Shown here: positions 30,556 through 38,722 of the stretch, in pieces
Layout: each line of letters opens with the position of its first letter
Numbering within the stretch: position 1 is the first letter of the stretch
Assembly: GCF_002094305.1 (NCBI RefSeq)
Contig: NZ_LWTX01000001.1
Coordinates: 372,001 to 436,000 of the forward strand
Length of the DNA stretch: 64,000 nt
Direction: 5' to 3'
Source: Prescottella equi
Lineage (GTDB): Bacteria > Actinomycetota > Actinomycetes > Mycobacteriales > Mycobacteriaceae
The notes under the pieces: model-generated
Seen by the model: the letters and a program-made list of their open reading frames with translations, nothing else
The model's database searches: none
Told to the model about the DNA's origin: nothing
Made by a program: the position numbers and the translations under genes

Positions 30556-31647
30556 GTGCCGATTGTCCGGAACGGCAGGGTCGCGGCGGCTCTCCGCTAC
30601 ATCGACGCCGATGGTGTCGAACATCAGGTGGTGCAGGTCCGCCTGGGTGACCGCATAGTGTTCGACGGCACGACGCCGGCTCTGGCGTCGGTGCGGCGGT
30701 TCACGGGTTCGGGGCAGGTTCTTGCCCCGTCGGTGCAGGCTGGGCAGAGTGTCGCCCTGCAGCGCTCGACGGCAGTGTCGGAGTTCCGTGCAATGACCGT
30801 CTCGGCCGGGGCTCGCATCGCTATGCCGACACTGACGGGGACAGGAACCGCTTTCGCGCCGGATGTGACGGGAGCGGCCGCACTGGAAGTTCTCGCCGCG
30901 CCAGCGACGGGACGCTTCCTGCCCGCCTCTGGCGGCGAGATCGCAGCAGGGGTCGTCTACCTGCCGGCCATGACGGCGATCGGGTCGGTACCCCCGCCGA
31001 TCGCAGCAGTGCCGGCCGACGTCGAGGTCGAGATCATGACCGCGGTGGGCGAGGTGCGCCTGGTGTCGGTGTGCGGCCAGGCGCTCGCCGATGCCATCGC
31101 AGCCACCATGTCGGGGCAGGCGTTCGCACCGTCGGTGAGAAACGGGCAACGGCAGGACGTGCCGCGCAGTACCGCAACCAGCAAGGCGACAGCGCCGAGC
31201 GTTTCCGCCGGAGCGCGTGTCGGGATGCCAGTCGCGACTGCCACTGGACAGATGCGGGCGGCGGATACCGGCAAGCCATTCCCCATGGGCATGGACAAGA
31301 GTGGGAACCAGTCGATCACGAGCTTCGCGGTCACCGACCTGATTGGGTTCGTGGTCCGCTCCGGATTCCCGGACACCAACCTCGTCGGCGACAAGCTCGT
31401 CTCGGGAGCCTCGATGACGGTCACATTCACGGCGCGAGTGGGGGCCTCCGGAAACATCGGACAGACCGTCCGCGTGGTCCGGAACGGCACCGAAGTGGTG
31501 GCGTCCGGATCGGTCAACACGGTTCTCACGGGAACGGTGATCTTCACGTCCGCGACGGACACCCTGCACCTGCAGGTCACGAACGCTGGCGGAACCGGCG
31601 TCTTGGGCGGCTCCCTGAACACCTACCTCTACTGGACCGTCGGCTAG
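30556..31647 (+). CDS. Tail fibre protein with internal repeats
   Basis: A 363-aa protein. The N-terminus (IVRNGRVAAALRYIDADGVEHQVVQVRLGDRIVFDG) forms an attachment domain. From about residue 45 to 235 the sequence repeats a loose unit of 25-28 residues with TGxAxAPSV, AGxxVxxP and TAT elements, suggesting a repetitive beta shaft. The C-terminal 120 residues (SFAVTDLIGFVVRSGFP...LVSGASMTVTFTARVG ... YLYWTVG) are a globular tip, the likely host-binding part. Confidence 0.7.
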   Translation: MPIVRNGRVAAALRYIDADGVEHQVVQVRLGDRIVFDGTTPALASVRRFTGSGQVLAPSVQAGQSVALQRSTAVSEFRAMTVSAGARIAMPTLTGTGTAFAPDVTGAAALEVLAAPATGRFLPASGGEIAAGVVYLPAMTAIGSVPPPIAAVPADVEVEIMTAVGEVRLVSVCGQALADAIAATMSGQAFAPSVRNGQRQDVPRSTATSKATAPSVSAGARVGMPVATATGQMRAADTGKPFPMGMDKSGNQSITSFAVTDLIGFVVRSGFPDTNLVGDKLVSGASMTVTFTARVGASGNIGQTVRVVRNGTEVVASGSVNTVLTGTVIFTSATDTLHLQVTNAGGTGVLGGSLNTYLYWTVG

Positions 31648-31656
31648 GAGTCGCGC

Positions 31657-31797
31657 ATGGAAACGGTCACCCTCCCCGGCCTACCGGGGCACACCATCAC
31701 CCTTGAGGTCGACGGCGCATGGCTCTCATGCGAGGTCCGCGACAGCGGCGGCGAGGTCCGCTACTCGGCAGGCTGGGACACCACACCCACCGCATGA
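31657..31797 (+). CDS. Small protein at the end of the late operon
   Basis: ATG 31657 with TAGGAGTCG upstream gives 46 residues ending TTPTA, with TGA at 31795-31797. The sequence is a beta hairpin type (VTLPGLPGHTITLEVDGAWLSCEVRD). It directly follows the fibre gene and is followed at once by a terminator. The function is unknown; a small tail component is possible. Confidence 0.6.
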   Translation: METVTLPGLPGHTITLEVDGAWLSCEVRDSGGEVRYSAGWDTTPTA

Positions 31798-31801
31798 CAC
31801 T

Positions 31802-31832
31802 GGCCCCCACCCTTCACCGGGTGGGGGCCTTT
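31802..31832 (+). terminator. Terminator of the late operon
   Basis: GGCCCCCACCC (31802-31812) pairs perfectly with GGGTGGGGGCC (31819-31829) around a 6-nt loop and is followed by TTT. It lies 5 bp after the stop of the last late gene. Confidence 0.88.
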
Positions 31833-31856
31833 AGTCGTCGGAGCCTGATACGAGTG

Positions 31857-31889
31857 AGGGACACCCCAACTTCCCCTCGGGGTGTCCCT
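31857..31889. terminator. Second stem-loop after the late operon
   Basis: AGGGACACCCC (31857-31867) pairs with GGGGTGTCCCT (31879-31889); loop of 11 nt, no U tract. It may back up the first terminator, or act on transcripts from the other side. Confidence 0.6.
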
Positions 31890-31895
31890 CTGCCC

Positions 31896-31920
31896 GCGTG
31901 CCCGCTTCCCTCAGGCACGC
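31896..31920. terminator. Third stem-loop before the attachment site
   Basis: GCGTGCC (31896-31902) pairs with GGCACGC (31914-31920). It is weaker than the two before it. The three in a row insulate the phage operon from the attachment region and host genes. Confidence 0.4.
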
Positions 31921-31982
31921 CACGACGATAGCAGCAGTCGAACAGGTGTGCGACCAAGGATAAAGGCGCGCACGGAGCATCG

Positions 31983-32070
31983 CTCACCGCTTACTCACCG
32001 CTTTGGACATGCGAACCCTGGACCGGCCGCAATTACTTACGAGCAAGTCAAATGGTGACTCACGAGCAAG
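31983..32070. repeat. Two pairs of direct repeats, probable integrase arm sites
   Basis: CTCACCGCTT occurs at 31983-31992 and again at 31994-32003 (period 11). ACTTACGAGCAAG (32035-32047) and ACTCACGAGCAAG (32058-32070) differ at one base (period 23). They lie 60-150 bp from the att core, as the arm-binding sites of tyrosine integrases do. The stretch 31921-32131 has no gene. Confidence 0.45.
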
Positions 32071-32131
32071 AATCCAGCACTTAGCGGATAGCCTGCGCGT
32101 AAGTCGACCAGTTGGCGCGCAACGAAACTGG

Positions 32132-32191
32132 GCACACGGAGAAGCCCTGGCAAAGCGGCGGAGGACCCGGGTTCGATTCCCGGCAGCTCCA
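32132..32191 (+). ncRNA. ssrA: attR: truncated 3' end of the tmRNA gene
   Basis: The sequence carries the actinobacterial tmRNA 3' segment: ACGGAGAAGCCCTGG, then GGACCCGGGTTCGATTCCC with T stem 32167-32171 / 32179-32183 and T loop TTCGATT, then acceptor strand CAGCTCC (32184-32190) and A32191. No tag reading frame or 5' part precedes it. It is therefore a remnant left by phage integration; the intact ssrA should lie at the other prophage end with its 3' part supplied by the phage. CCA is not encoded. The left edge of the common core cannot be set from this side alone. Confidence 0.85.
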
Positions 32192-32196
32192 CTGAG

Positions 32197-32238
32197 AAGG
32201 GGCCCGATCGGAAGACCTTTCCGATCGGGCCCCTTTTT
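32197..32238 (+). terminator. Rho-independent terminator of ssrA
   Basis: A 17-bp stem, 32197-32213 with 32219-32235, is followed by a T run (32234-32238). It lies 5 bp after the tmRNA 3' end and belonged to the intact gene; it now ends any read-through from the prophage. Confidence 0.92.
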
Positions 32239-32292
32239 CCTGCCCGAAGTCCTTCTGCCCGGAGCCGCTCGCCCCACTGGCACACTCGTCCC

Positions 32293-33291
32293 ATGGTTGT
32301 CCGCTATCCACCGACCGAGCCCTACGAGACCGGTCTGCTGCACGTGAGCGACGGGAATTGTCTGTACTGGGAGACGGTCGGCGAGCCGGACGGGCTCCCG
32401 GTGGTCTATCTGCACGGCGGCCCGGGCGCCGGGGCCGGGCCCGGCAGGCGGCGGCTCTTCGATCCGGACAAGTTCCGGGCCGTGCTGTTCGACCAGCGCG
32501 GTTGCGGCCGCAGTACGCCCCGCGCGGACGATCCCGGGGCCGACTTGTCGACCAACACCACCGTTCACCTCGTGGCGGACATCGAGCGGCTACGGGAGCA
32601 TCTCGGCATCGAACAGTGGCTCGTCGTGGGGGTGTCGTGGGGTGTGACGCTCGCACTCGCCTACGCGCAGGCGCATCCGGACCGCGTGACGGGGATGGCG
32701 CTCGGGGCGATCACGTCGGATCCTCGTCGCGACGTCCGGTGGATCACCCGGGACATGCGGCGGATCTTTCCGCGTGAATGGGAGAGCTTCGTCGAGCCGA
32801 TCCCGACGGAGGAGCGGGACGGCAACCTTGCCGCCGCGTACGCGCGCCTGCTCGCCCACCGCGATCCGTCGGTGCGCGAGCACGCGGCCGTCCGGTGGTG
32901 CGAATGGGAGGACACACATGTCTCTCTCACTCCCGGATGGACGCCGGACGCGCGATATCGGGATCCGACGTTCCGGATGGTGTTCGCGCGCCTCGTCACG
33001 CACTACTGGGGCAACGACTGCTTCCTCCGCCCGAGCGAGCTGCACGACAACATGCACCGGCTCGCCGGCATCCCGGCTGTTCTGGTGCACGGCCGGTACG
33101 ACGTGTCCGGTCCTCTCGACATCGCGTGGGAACTGTCCCGGCGGTGGCCGGGCAGCCGTCTCGTCGTCGTCGACGACGCCGGGCACGGCGGCGGCAGCTT
33201 CACCGAGCATCTCGTTGCCGCTGTCGACTCGTTCGCGCAGCAGGGGACCGGGCCTGCTACGGGCGCGCGATCAGGGTCGACGGGCGGCTGA
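32293..33291 (+). CDS. pip: Proline iminopeptidase
   Basis: A 332-aa alpha/beta hydrolase that removes N-terminal proline from peptides. HGGPGAGAG (residues 36-44) is the oxyanion-hole motif of the family, DQRGCGRS follows, GVSWG holds the nucleophilic Ser (about 115), GRYDVSGP the Asp and DAGHGG the His. Length agrees with bacterial Pip of the S33 family. It is the first host gene beyond the prophage and probably monocistronic. The last 20 residues are low-complexity. Confidence 0.9.
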   Translation: MVVRYPPTEPYETGLLHVSDGNCLYWETVGEPDGLPVVYLHGGPGAGAGPGRRRLFDPDKFRAVLFDQRGCGRSTPRADDPGADLSTNTTVHLVADIERLREHLGIEQWLVVGVSWGVTLALAYAQAHPDRVTGMALGAITSDPRRDVRWITRDMRRIFPREWESFVEPIPTEERDGNLAAAYARLLAHRDPSVREHAAVRWCEWEDTHVSLTPGWTPDARYRDPTFRMVFARLVTHYWGNDCFLRPSELHDNMHRLAGIPAVLVHGRYDVSGPLDIAWELSRRWPGSRLVVVDDAGHGGGSFTEHLVAAVDSFAQQGTGPATGARSGSTGG

Positions 33292-33335
33292 CGCGGATCA
33301 CCCATCCGCACGCCCACCGGTTCCGAATACCGGGC

Positions 33336-33965
33336 ATGTCGGTACGGAGACGAACGCAGAACGGTGAGGGCGGGACCCCGGCTCTGATCGTGTTGGTGCT
33401 GCCGGGTGGCAAGGCGAGCGATCGTCGCCGCTCGAAGCCCTGGCAGGTCGCCGATCTGCGCATGTCGTCGTTCACCCGGACGCTCCGGCGATCCTGCCCG
33501 GAAGTGGAGGTCCGGCAGGTCCGCTACCTGCTCCGGGGTTGGAACGGAGCCGACCGCAGCCCCGTCCACGACGTCCGCAGGATCCTCGACGACCTGCGAC
33601 CGGCACAGACACCGGTGGTTCTGGTGGGCCACTCGATGGGCGCGCGAGTGGCGGCAGTGGTCGCCGACGACCCTCTGGTGTGCGGGGTCCTCGCTCTGGC
33701 CCCGTGGTGGCCTGAGGGGGAGGGCGGGTGCGTGCCGACCGGCCGGCGGATGGTCGTCGTGCACGGCACCGCGGACACCTGGACCGACCAGGCGGCGTCG
33801 CGGCGACAGACCACGTTGGCTCAGGCGCGGGGCCTGGACGCCCGATGGATCGGTATGGCGGGCACGGGCCACACCATGCTGCGCCACCCGGGCCGCTGGC
33901 ATCGGATCGCCGTCGATTTCGTCCGTGACCAGACGCGCCGCTGTACGCCTTCGAACGTCTCGTGA
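33336..33965 (+). CDS. Alpha/beta hydrolase family protein
   Basis: A 209-aa protein from ATG 33336. VLVLPGGKASD is the strand and loop before the oxyanion hole; VLVGHSMGARVA holds the nucleophile Ser (GxSxG); VVVHGTADTWTD holds the acid; GTGHTMLRH holds the His. A complete catalytic triad is thus present. The substrate is unknown. It follows the peptidase gene by 44 bp on the same strand. Confidence 0.8.
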   Translation: MSVRRRTQNGEGGTPALIVLVLPGGKASDRRRSKPWQVADLRMSSFTRTLRRSCPEVEVRQVRYLLRGWNGADRSPVHDVRRILDDLRPAQTPVVLVGHSMGARVAAVVADDPLVCGVLALAPWWPEGEGGCVPTGRRMVVVHGTADTWTDQAASRRQTTLAQARGLDARWIGMAGTGHTMLRHPGRWHRIAVDFVRDQTRRCTPSNVS

Positions 33966-33998
33966 GCATCGGGTACGAGCAGAGCCACGGAGGAGGCT

Positions 33999-34769
33999 GT
34001 GGGCATGACGACCGCACCACCACCACCGCTGCCGTCGACGCCGGCGATCTATCGCACGACGGTCAGCCACGTGCGAACCGCACCGCTGCACAACGCCTTC
34101 CGCTACCGCAGCTACAGCTGGCTCGTGGACATCGACAACCTGCCGAGGTTGCCGCGCGTGCTCGCACGCTTGGCCGGCTTCGCGTCCGCAGACGAACTCG
34201 GGGACCTGTCGTGGACCCTGCGGCGAACCGTCGATGCCTTCCTGGCGGCGCACGCGATCGACCTCGACGGTGGGAAGGTGCTGATGCTCACCGATGCCCG
34301 GGTGTTCGGGTACGTGTTCGATCCGCTCACCGTGTTCTGGTGCCACGACGTCGAGGGGCGCCCGGCTTGTGTGATCGCGGAGGTGCGCACCACCCACGGC
34401 GACAGGCAGTGCTATCTGCTGCGGCCCTCCGCGCACGGGGGTACGCGCGCGGCGCAGGACTTCTACGTCTCGCCGTCCGGCGACGAATGCCGAATGCGGG
34501 TGCCCTCGCCGGACGCGTCGCTCCGGCTCGGGATCTGCCTCGAGCGTCCGGGAGAACGGCCGCTCGTCGCGACAGTCGTGGGCGACCGGCGCGACGTGAC
34601 CGCGCGTGAAGTGCTGACCGCCGCACTCACCATCCCGATCGCGCCGTTGCGCGTGGCCGCGCACACCCGGTGGCGGGGGATCCGGCTGCGGGCCCGAGGA
34701 TTGTCGCCGCGGCCGCGGCCGCGGCCCCGCGTCGCTGATGCGGCGGTCCGTCCGCGTCTGCCACAGTAG
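33999..34769 (+). CDS. DUF1365 family protein
   Basis: A 256-aa protein; GTG 33999 is well spaced from GGAGGAGG, ATG 34005 is the alternative. YRTTVSHVRTAPLHNAFRY, LMLTDARVFGYVFDPLTVFWCHD and AEVRTTHGDRQCYLL are the family's conserved blocks. DUF1365 genes often sit with an FAD-dependent oxidoreductase and a cyclopropane-fatty-acid synthase; neither is here, so it stands alone. The C-terminal 30 residues are rich in Arg and Pro. The biochemical role is not established. Confidence 0.85.
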   Translation: MGMTTAPPPPLPSTPAIYRTTVSHVRTAPLHNAFRYRSYSWLVDIDNLPRLPRVLARLAGFASADELGDLSWTLRRTVDAFLAAHAIDLDGGKVLMLTDARVFGYVFDPLTVFWCHDVEGRPACVIAEVRTTHGDRQCYLLRPSAHGGTRAAQDFYVSPSGDECRMRVPSPDASLRLGICLERPGERPLVATVVGDRRDVTAREVLTAALTIPIAPLRVAAHTRWRGIRLRARGLSPRPRPRPRVADAAVRPRLPQ

Positions 34770-34795
34770 GTATCGGCCGGCAGACAGGAGGAGCG

Positions 34796-35158
34796 ATGGC
34801 GCAGGCGCGGGCCCTGACGGTGGTCGCCGCGGGCGGGGCCGTCGGCGCGAGCATCCGCTACGCGCTCGCACTGCAGTTCCCCGGTATCTGGACCATCCTC
34901 GTGATCAACGTCCTGGGGTCGTTGCTGCTGGGCATCCTCGCCGCCGTGCTCGGACCCGACCGGTTGTGGCGTCTGTTCCTCGGTGTCGGTGTACTCGGCG
35001 GATTCACCACGTTCTCGACGTTCGCCGTCGACGTCGTGCAGCACCCCGGCTCGGCGGTCGTGTACATCCTCGCGACCCTCCTGCCGGCACTGCTCGCGGC
35101 ACGCATCGGGATGGCGCTCGGTGACGAATGGCACTCCCGGCGGCGGGCGCAAGCGTGA
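34796..35158 (+). CDS. crcB: Fluoride channel subunit CrcB (first of pair)
   Basis: A 120-aa, four-span membrane protein of the Fluc family, which exports toxic fluoride. GGAVGASIRYAL at the N-terminus, NVLGSLLLG in helix 2 and GGFTTFSTFAVD in helix 3 (the Phe-box and Na+ site region) are diagnostic. It overlaps the second crcB by 4 bp; such pairs usually form heterodimers. CAGGAGGAG precedes ATG. No fluoride riboswitch is seen upstream. Confidence 0.93.
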   Translation: MAQARALTVVAAGGAVGASIRYALALQFPGIWTILVINVLGSLLLGILAAVLGPDRLWRLFLGVGVLGGFTTFSTFAVDVVQHPGSAVVYILATLLPALLAARIGMALGDEWHSRRRAQA

Positions 35159-35499
35159 CGGTGCTGTGGGTCGCGCTCGGTGGTGGCGTGGGCGCGGGGG
35201 TTCGCTACCTCACCGGCCGCCACCTCACGTCGTACGGGAGCTTCCCGGTGCCCACGTTCGTCGTCAACGTCGTCGGCTGTTTCGTCCTCGGCCTGCTCTC
35301 GGGCGCCACGTTGCCGCCCGCGGTGTTCGCGTTGCTGGGCACCGGCTTCTGCGGTGGCCTGACCACCTACTCGACGTTCGCCACCGAAACTGTGGGTCTC
35401 GCACGTGTGCGGCGAACCGGCACCTCCGTCGTGTATGTCGCGTCCAGCATCGCGATCGGTATCGGATTCGCCTGGTTGGGGTTTCGAATCACCGCTTGA
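35155..35499 (+). CDS. crcB: Fluoride channel subunit CrcB (second of pair)
   Basis: A 114-aa paralogue starting GTG 35155 in the stop of the first copy. GGGVGAGVRYL, NVVGCFVLG and GGLTTYSTFATE are the matching motifs. The first Phe-box residue is changed to Tyr, as in asymmetric Fluc pairs where each subunit supplies one side of each pore. ATG 35128 is a possible but less likely start inside the first gene. Confidence 0.92.
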   Translation: MTVLWVALGGGVGAGVRYLTGRHLTSYGSFPVPTFVVNVVGCFVLGLLSGATLPPAVFALLGTGFCGGLTTYSTFATETVGLARVRRTGTSVVYVASSIAIGIGFAWLGFRITA

Positions 35500-35568
35500 A
35501 CGCGCCGGGAACCCCCGGCCCTGGCACGATGGGAACCGAGTTTCCAGTTCGAGGTTTCGGAGGGGTCG

Positions 35569-37206
35569 ATGGTGCACGAACGAGCGGGTCAGGTGGCGTT
35601 GCCGGAGGATCTGGAGGATCTGGCGCACCTGGTGTCCGCGTACTACACGCGCACCCCCGACCCGGCTGATCCGTTGCAGCAGGTGATGTTCGGCACGTCC
35701 GGCCACCGCGGCTCGAGCCTCGACTCCGCGTTCAACGAGGCGCACATCCTCGCGACGACGCAGGCGATCGTGGAGTACCGCAGCGGCCAGGGCATCACCG
35801 GCCCACTGTTCCTCGGCCGCGACACGCACGCGCTCTCGGAGCCGGCGTGGGCGACCGCCCTCGAGGTGCTGGTCGCGGGCGGCGTTGCGGTGGTGATCGA
35901 TTCGCGCGACGGTTACACCCCGACGCCGGCGGTGAGCCACGCCGTTCTGCGGCACAACGCCTCCGGCCCGGCGGCGCGCGCCGACGGTATCGTCGTCACC
36001 CCTTCGCACAATCCGCCGCGCGACGGCGGCTTCAAGTACAACCCGCCGCACGGCGGCCCGGCCGACAGCGACGCCACGACGGCGATCGCGGACCGCGCCA
36101 ACGAACTGCTCCGCGCGGGCCTGTCGGGGATCGCCCGGGTGCCGCTGGCGCGGGCCCTCGCGGAGGCCGGGCGGTACGACTACCTCTCCGAGTACGTCGA
36201 CGACCTGCCGGGCGTCCTCGACCTCGACGCGATCCGGGCGTCCGGTCTGCGAATCGGGGCCGACCCGCTGGGTGGTGCCTCCGTCGACTACTGGGGGGCC
36301 ATCGCCGAGCGGCACCGCCTCGACCTCACCGTCGTCAACCCGCTCGTCGACGCCACGTGGCGGTTCATGACACTCGACGGTGACGGCAAGATCCGGATGG
36401 ACTGCTCGTCGCCGCACGCGATGGCCTCGCTCATCGCGGCCCGCGACCGATTCGACCTCGCGACCGGGAACGATGCCGACGCCGACCGGCACGGCATCGT
36501 CACTCCCGACGGCGGCCTCATGAATCCCAACCACTACCTCGCGGTCGCGATCGACTACCTCTACACCTACCGCGCCGGGTGGTCGCCGACGACGAAGGTC
36601 GGCAAGACGCTCGTCAGTTCGTCGATGATCGACCGCGTCGCCGGTGGACTGGGACGCCCCGTCGTGGAGGTGCCGGTCGGTTTCAAGTGGTTCGTGCCGG
36701 GACTGCTCGACGGCTCACTCGGCTTCGGCGGTGAGGAGAGCGCCGGCGCATCTTTCCTGCGCCACGACGGCACCGTGTGGACCACCGACAAGGACGGGAT
36801 CCTGCTGGCGCTGTTGGCCGCCGAGATCACTGCCGTCACCGGGCAGAGCCCGTCGGCCCGGTACCGCGAACTCACCCGGCAGCACGGCGATCCCGCGTAC
36901 GCCCGCATCGATGCGCCGGCGACCCGCGAACAGAAGGCGGTGCTGGCGAGGCTGTCGCCGGAACAGGTCACCGCGACCGAACTGGCCGGCGAACCGGTGA
37001 CCGCGACGCTCACCGCCGCGCCCGGCAACGGTGCGGCCATCGGCGGCCTCAAGGTCACCACGGAGAACGCGTGGTTCGCCGCCCGCCCGTCCGGGACCGA
37101 GGACGTGTACAAGATCTACGCCGAATCCTTCCGTGGCCCCGAACATCTCGCGCAGGTACAGGCCGCCGCTCAAGACGTCGTTTCCCGCGCACTGGGACTG
37201 GGCTGA
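35569..37206 (+). CDS. pgm: Phosphoglucomutase (alpha-D-glucose specific)
   Basis: A 545-aa protein that interconverts glucose 1- and 6-phosphate. The active phosphoserine lies in [13 protein letters not shown] (about residue 145); the Mg site is NDADADRHG (about 303); the sugar-binding loop is [10 protein letters not shown]; the phosphate-binding loop at the end is [16 protein letters not shown]. Length and N-terminal [10 protein letters not shown] match the bacterial enzyme. It feeds glycogen, trehalose and cell-wall sugar synthesis. Confidence 0.96.
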   Translation: MVHERAGQVALPEDLEDLAHLVSAYYTRTPDPADPLQQVMFGTSGHRGSSLDSAFNEAHILATTQAIVEYRSGQGITGPLFLGRDTHALSEPAWATALEVLVAGGVAVVIDSRDGYTPTPAVSHAVLRHNASGPAARADGIVVTPSHNPPRDGGFKYNPPHGGPADSDATTAIADRANELLRAGLSGIARVPLARALAEAGRYDYLSEYVDDLPGVLDLDAIRASGLRIGADPLGGASVDYWGAIAERHRLDLTVVNPLVDATWRFMTLDGDGKIRMDCSSPHAMASLIAARDRFDLATGNDADADRHGIVTPDGGLMNPNHYLAVAIDYLYTYRAGWSPTTKVGKTLVSSSMIDRVAGGLGRPVVEVPVGFKWFVPGLLDGSLGFGGEESAGASFLRHDGTVWTTDKDGILLALLAAEITAVTGQSPSARYRELTRQHGDPAYARIDAPATREQKAVLARLSPEQVTATELAGEPVTATLTAAPGNGAAIGGLKVTTENAWFAARPSGTEDVYKIYAESFRGPEHLAQVQAAAQDVVSRALGLG

Positions 37207-37241
37207 ACGGCCGTTCACCCTCGCCGATAGATTCATCGGCA

Positions 37242-38576
37242 ATGAGTAACACTGACGCGGCGGCGGGCGCCGACACGAAACTGCCCAAGGAGATCTGGGT
37301 CCTCGTCGTGTCGGCGTTCATCGTCGCTCTCGGCTACGGGATCGTGGCGCCGGCGCTGCCGCAGTTCGCGAGCAGCTTCGGGGTGGGCCTCACCGCGGCC
37401 AGCGCGGTCATCAGCGTGTTCGCGCTGATGCGTCTGCTGTTCGCACCGATGAGCGGGCGGCTCGTCCAGAAACTCGGTGAGCGCCCCACCTACATGTCCG
37501 GGCTGCTCATCACGGCGGCGTCGATGGGCGCCTGCACGGTCGCGTCCGAGTACTGGCAGTTGCTCGTCTTCCGGGCCCTCGGCGGCATCGGATCGACGAT
37601 GTTCACGGTGTCCGCGCTCGGCCTGCTGATCCGGATGTCGCCGCCGCAGGGCCGCGGCCGGGTGTCCGGGATCTACACCGCGTCGTTCCTGATCGGCACC
37701 ATCACCGGCCCGCTGTTCGGCGGCGTGTTCGCCCGCTTCGGTCTGCGGGTGCCGTTCGCGATCTACACGGTCGCGCTGGTGGTCGCGGCCGCGGTCGTGT
37801 TCGTCGCACTCCGCAACTCGCGCCTCGCCGCACCCGAGACGGACAGCGGTCTGCAGACCATGACCCTGCGGGAGGGTTTGCGCGCACCGATGTTCCGGGC
37901 GGCACTCGCGTCGAATCTCGCCACCGGCTGGGTCATCTTCGGTGTGAGGATCGCGCTCGTCCCGTTGTTCGTCGTGACCGCTCTGGAGGGGGACACCGCG
38001 GCCACCGCCGTCGCGCTCACGGTGTTCGCGGTCGGCAACGCCTTGGTCCTGTTGCGCTCGGGACGGTTGTCGGACCGAATGGGGCGGAAGCCGTTCGTGA
38101 TCGCCGGACTGCTGATCTGTGGACTGTCGACGATGACGATGGGTCTGACCGACGACCTCGTGATCTTCTACGTCGCGACCGCTATCTCCGGCATCGGCTC
38201 GGGCATCATGGGCCCGGCGCAGCAGGCTGCGGTGGCCGACGTCGTCGGCTCCGGTCGGCGCGGGGGGCCGCTGCTGGCTGCGTTCCAGATGACCAGCGAC
38301 ATCGGCGGCTTCGCCGGGCCCCTCGTGGCGGGAAGCCTCGCGGAGAAGCTCTCCTTCGAGGCGGCATGGGCGGTGACGGGCGCGATCATGCTCCTGCCGA
38401 TCCTGCTGTGGGTGGTGGTGCCCAAGGGGATCCGTCCGGGATCAGCCGACCCCGAGCCCGACGAGCGCACCGACGACGTACGTGGCACCGACCGCGAACG
38501 CACCGAACATCAGTTGCCGCAGGGTCCCACGGAGCTCGGCGGTGAAAGACGCGGCGAGCCCGCCCGCGAGCAGTAG
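37242..38576 (+). CDS. MFS transporter
   Basis: A 444-aa protein with 12 predicted spans starting at ATG 37242. Motif A-like GRLVQKLGERPTYM lies between spans 2 and 3; GRLSDRMGRKPFVI repeats it in the second half. RALGGIGSTMFTVSA and SGIGSGIMGPAQQA are typical of DHA1-type drug exporters. The last 45 residues are hydrophilic and lie opposite the gene at 38442-38636, so the true protein end may be only weakly constrained. The substrate is unknown. Confidence 0.85.
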   Translation: MSNTDAAAGADTKLPKEIWVLVVSAFIVALGYGIVAPALPQFASSFGVGLTAASAVISVFALMRLLFAPMSGRLVQKLGERPTYMSGLLITAASMGACTVASEYWQLLVFRALGGIGSTMFTVSALGLLIRMSPPQGRGRVSGIYTASFLIGTITGPLFGGVFARFGLRVPFAIYTVALVVAAAVVFVALRNSRLAAPETDSGLQTMTLREGLRAPMFRAALASNLATGWVIFGVRIALVPLFVVTALEGDTAATAVALTVFAVGNALVLLRSGRLSDRMGRKPFVIAGLLICGLSTMTMGLTDDLVIFYVATAISGIGSGIMGPAQQAAVADVVGSGRRGGPLLAAFQMTSDIGGFAGPLVAGSLAEKLSFEAAWAVTGAIMLLPILLWVVVPKGIRPGSADPEPDERTDDVRGTDRERTEHQLPQGPTELGGERRGEPAREQ

Positions 38577-38636
38577 GCCCGCGCCGCCGCCCGCGAGCCG
38601 GCGAACAGCGACTCGAAGCTTCTCGGGACGGGGCAC
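38442..38636 (-). CDS. Small two-span membrane protein
   Basis: A 64-aa product read leftward. MPRPEKLRVAVRRLAGGG, then a hydrophobic segment, TAELRGTLRQL, then a second hydrophobic segment (FGAFAVGATYVVGALVGLG). Positive N-terminus, two membrane spans and a short conserved-looking loop suggest a real protein of the small hypothetical type common in mycolate actinobacteria. It overlaps the end of the MFS gene by 135 bp tail to tail. Confidence 0.65.
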   Translation of the reverse strand: MPRPEKLRVAVRRLAGGGAGLLLAGGLAASFTAELRGTLRQLMFGAFAVGATYVVGALVGLGVG

Positions 38637-38722
38637 GCAGTCGTCCCTACGACCGAATCCAGCTGCGGAAACGGGCGATGATCCAGAAAGCGCGGGCCGG
38701 CCTGTTCGGTAGCGTGTGAGAC

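Larger units (their letters stand above)
1..32191 (+). mobile_element. Right-hand part of a siphovirus prophage integrated in ssrA
   Basis: A continuous phage gene order is visible: replication genes, terminase, portal, capsid, connectors, tail tube, tape measure, distal tail, lysis and fibres, all on the + strand. It ends at a fragment of the tmRNA 3' end (32132-32191), after which ordinary chromosomal genes follow. No integrase, repressor or excisionase is in the window, so the left end lies upstream. No structural gene is obviously broken, so the late half looks complete. Whether the whole prophage is inducible cannot be judged from here. Confidence 0.93.

Noticed and set aside
1-32191. 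Integrase, repressor or excisionase gene
   Set aside because: None of the readable frames in the prophage part has recombinase or repressor motifs; these genes must lie left of the window.
34770-34795. Fluoride riboswitch before the crcB pair
   Set aside because: Only 26 bp separate the genes and no riboswitch-like pairing is present there.
33003-34871. Long leftward open frame opposite the hydrolase and DUF1365 genes
   Set aside because: Pro/Arg-rich shadow sequence without motifs.
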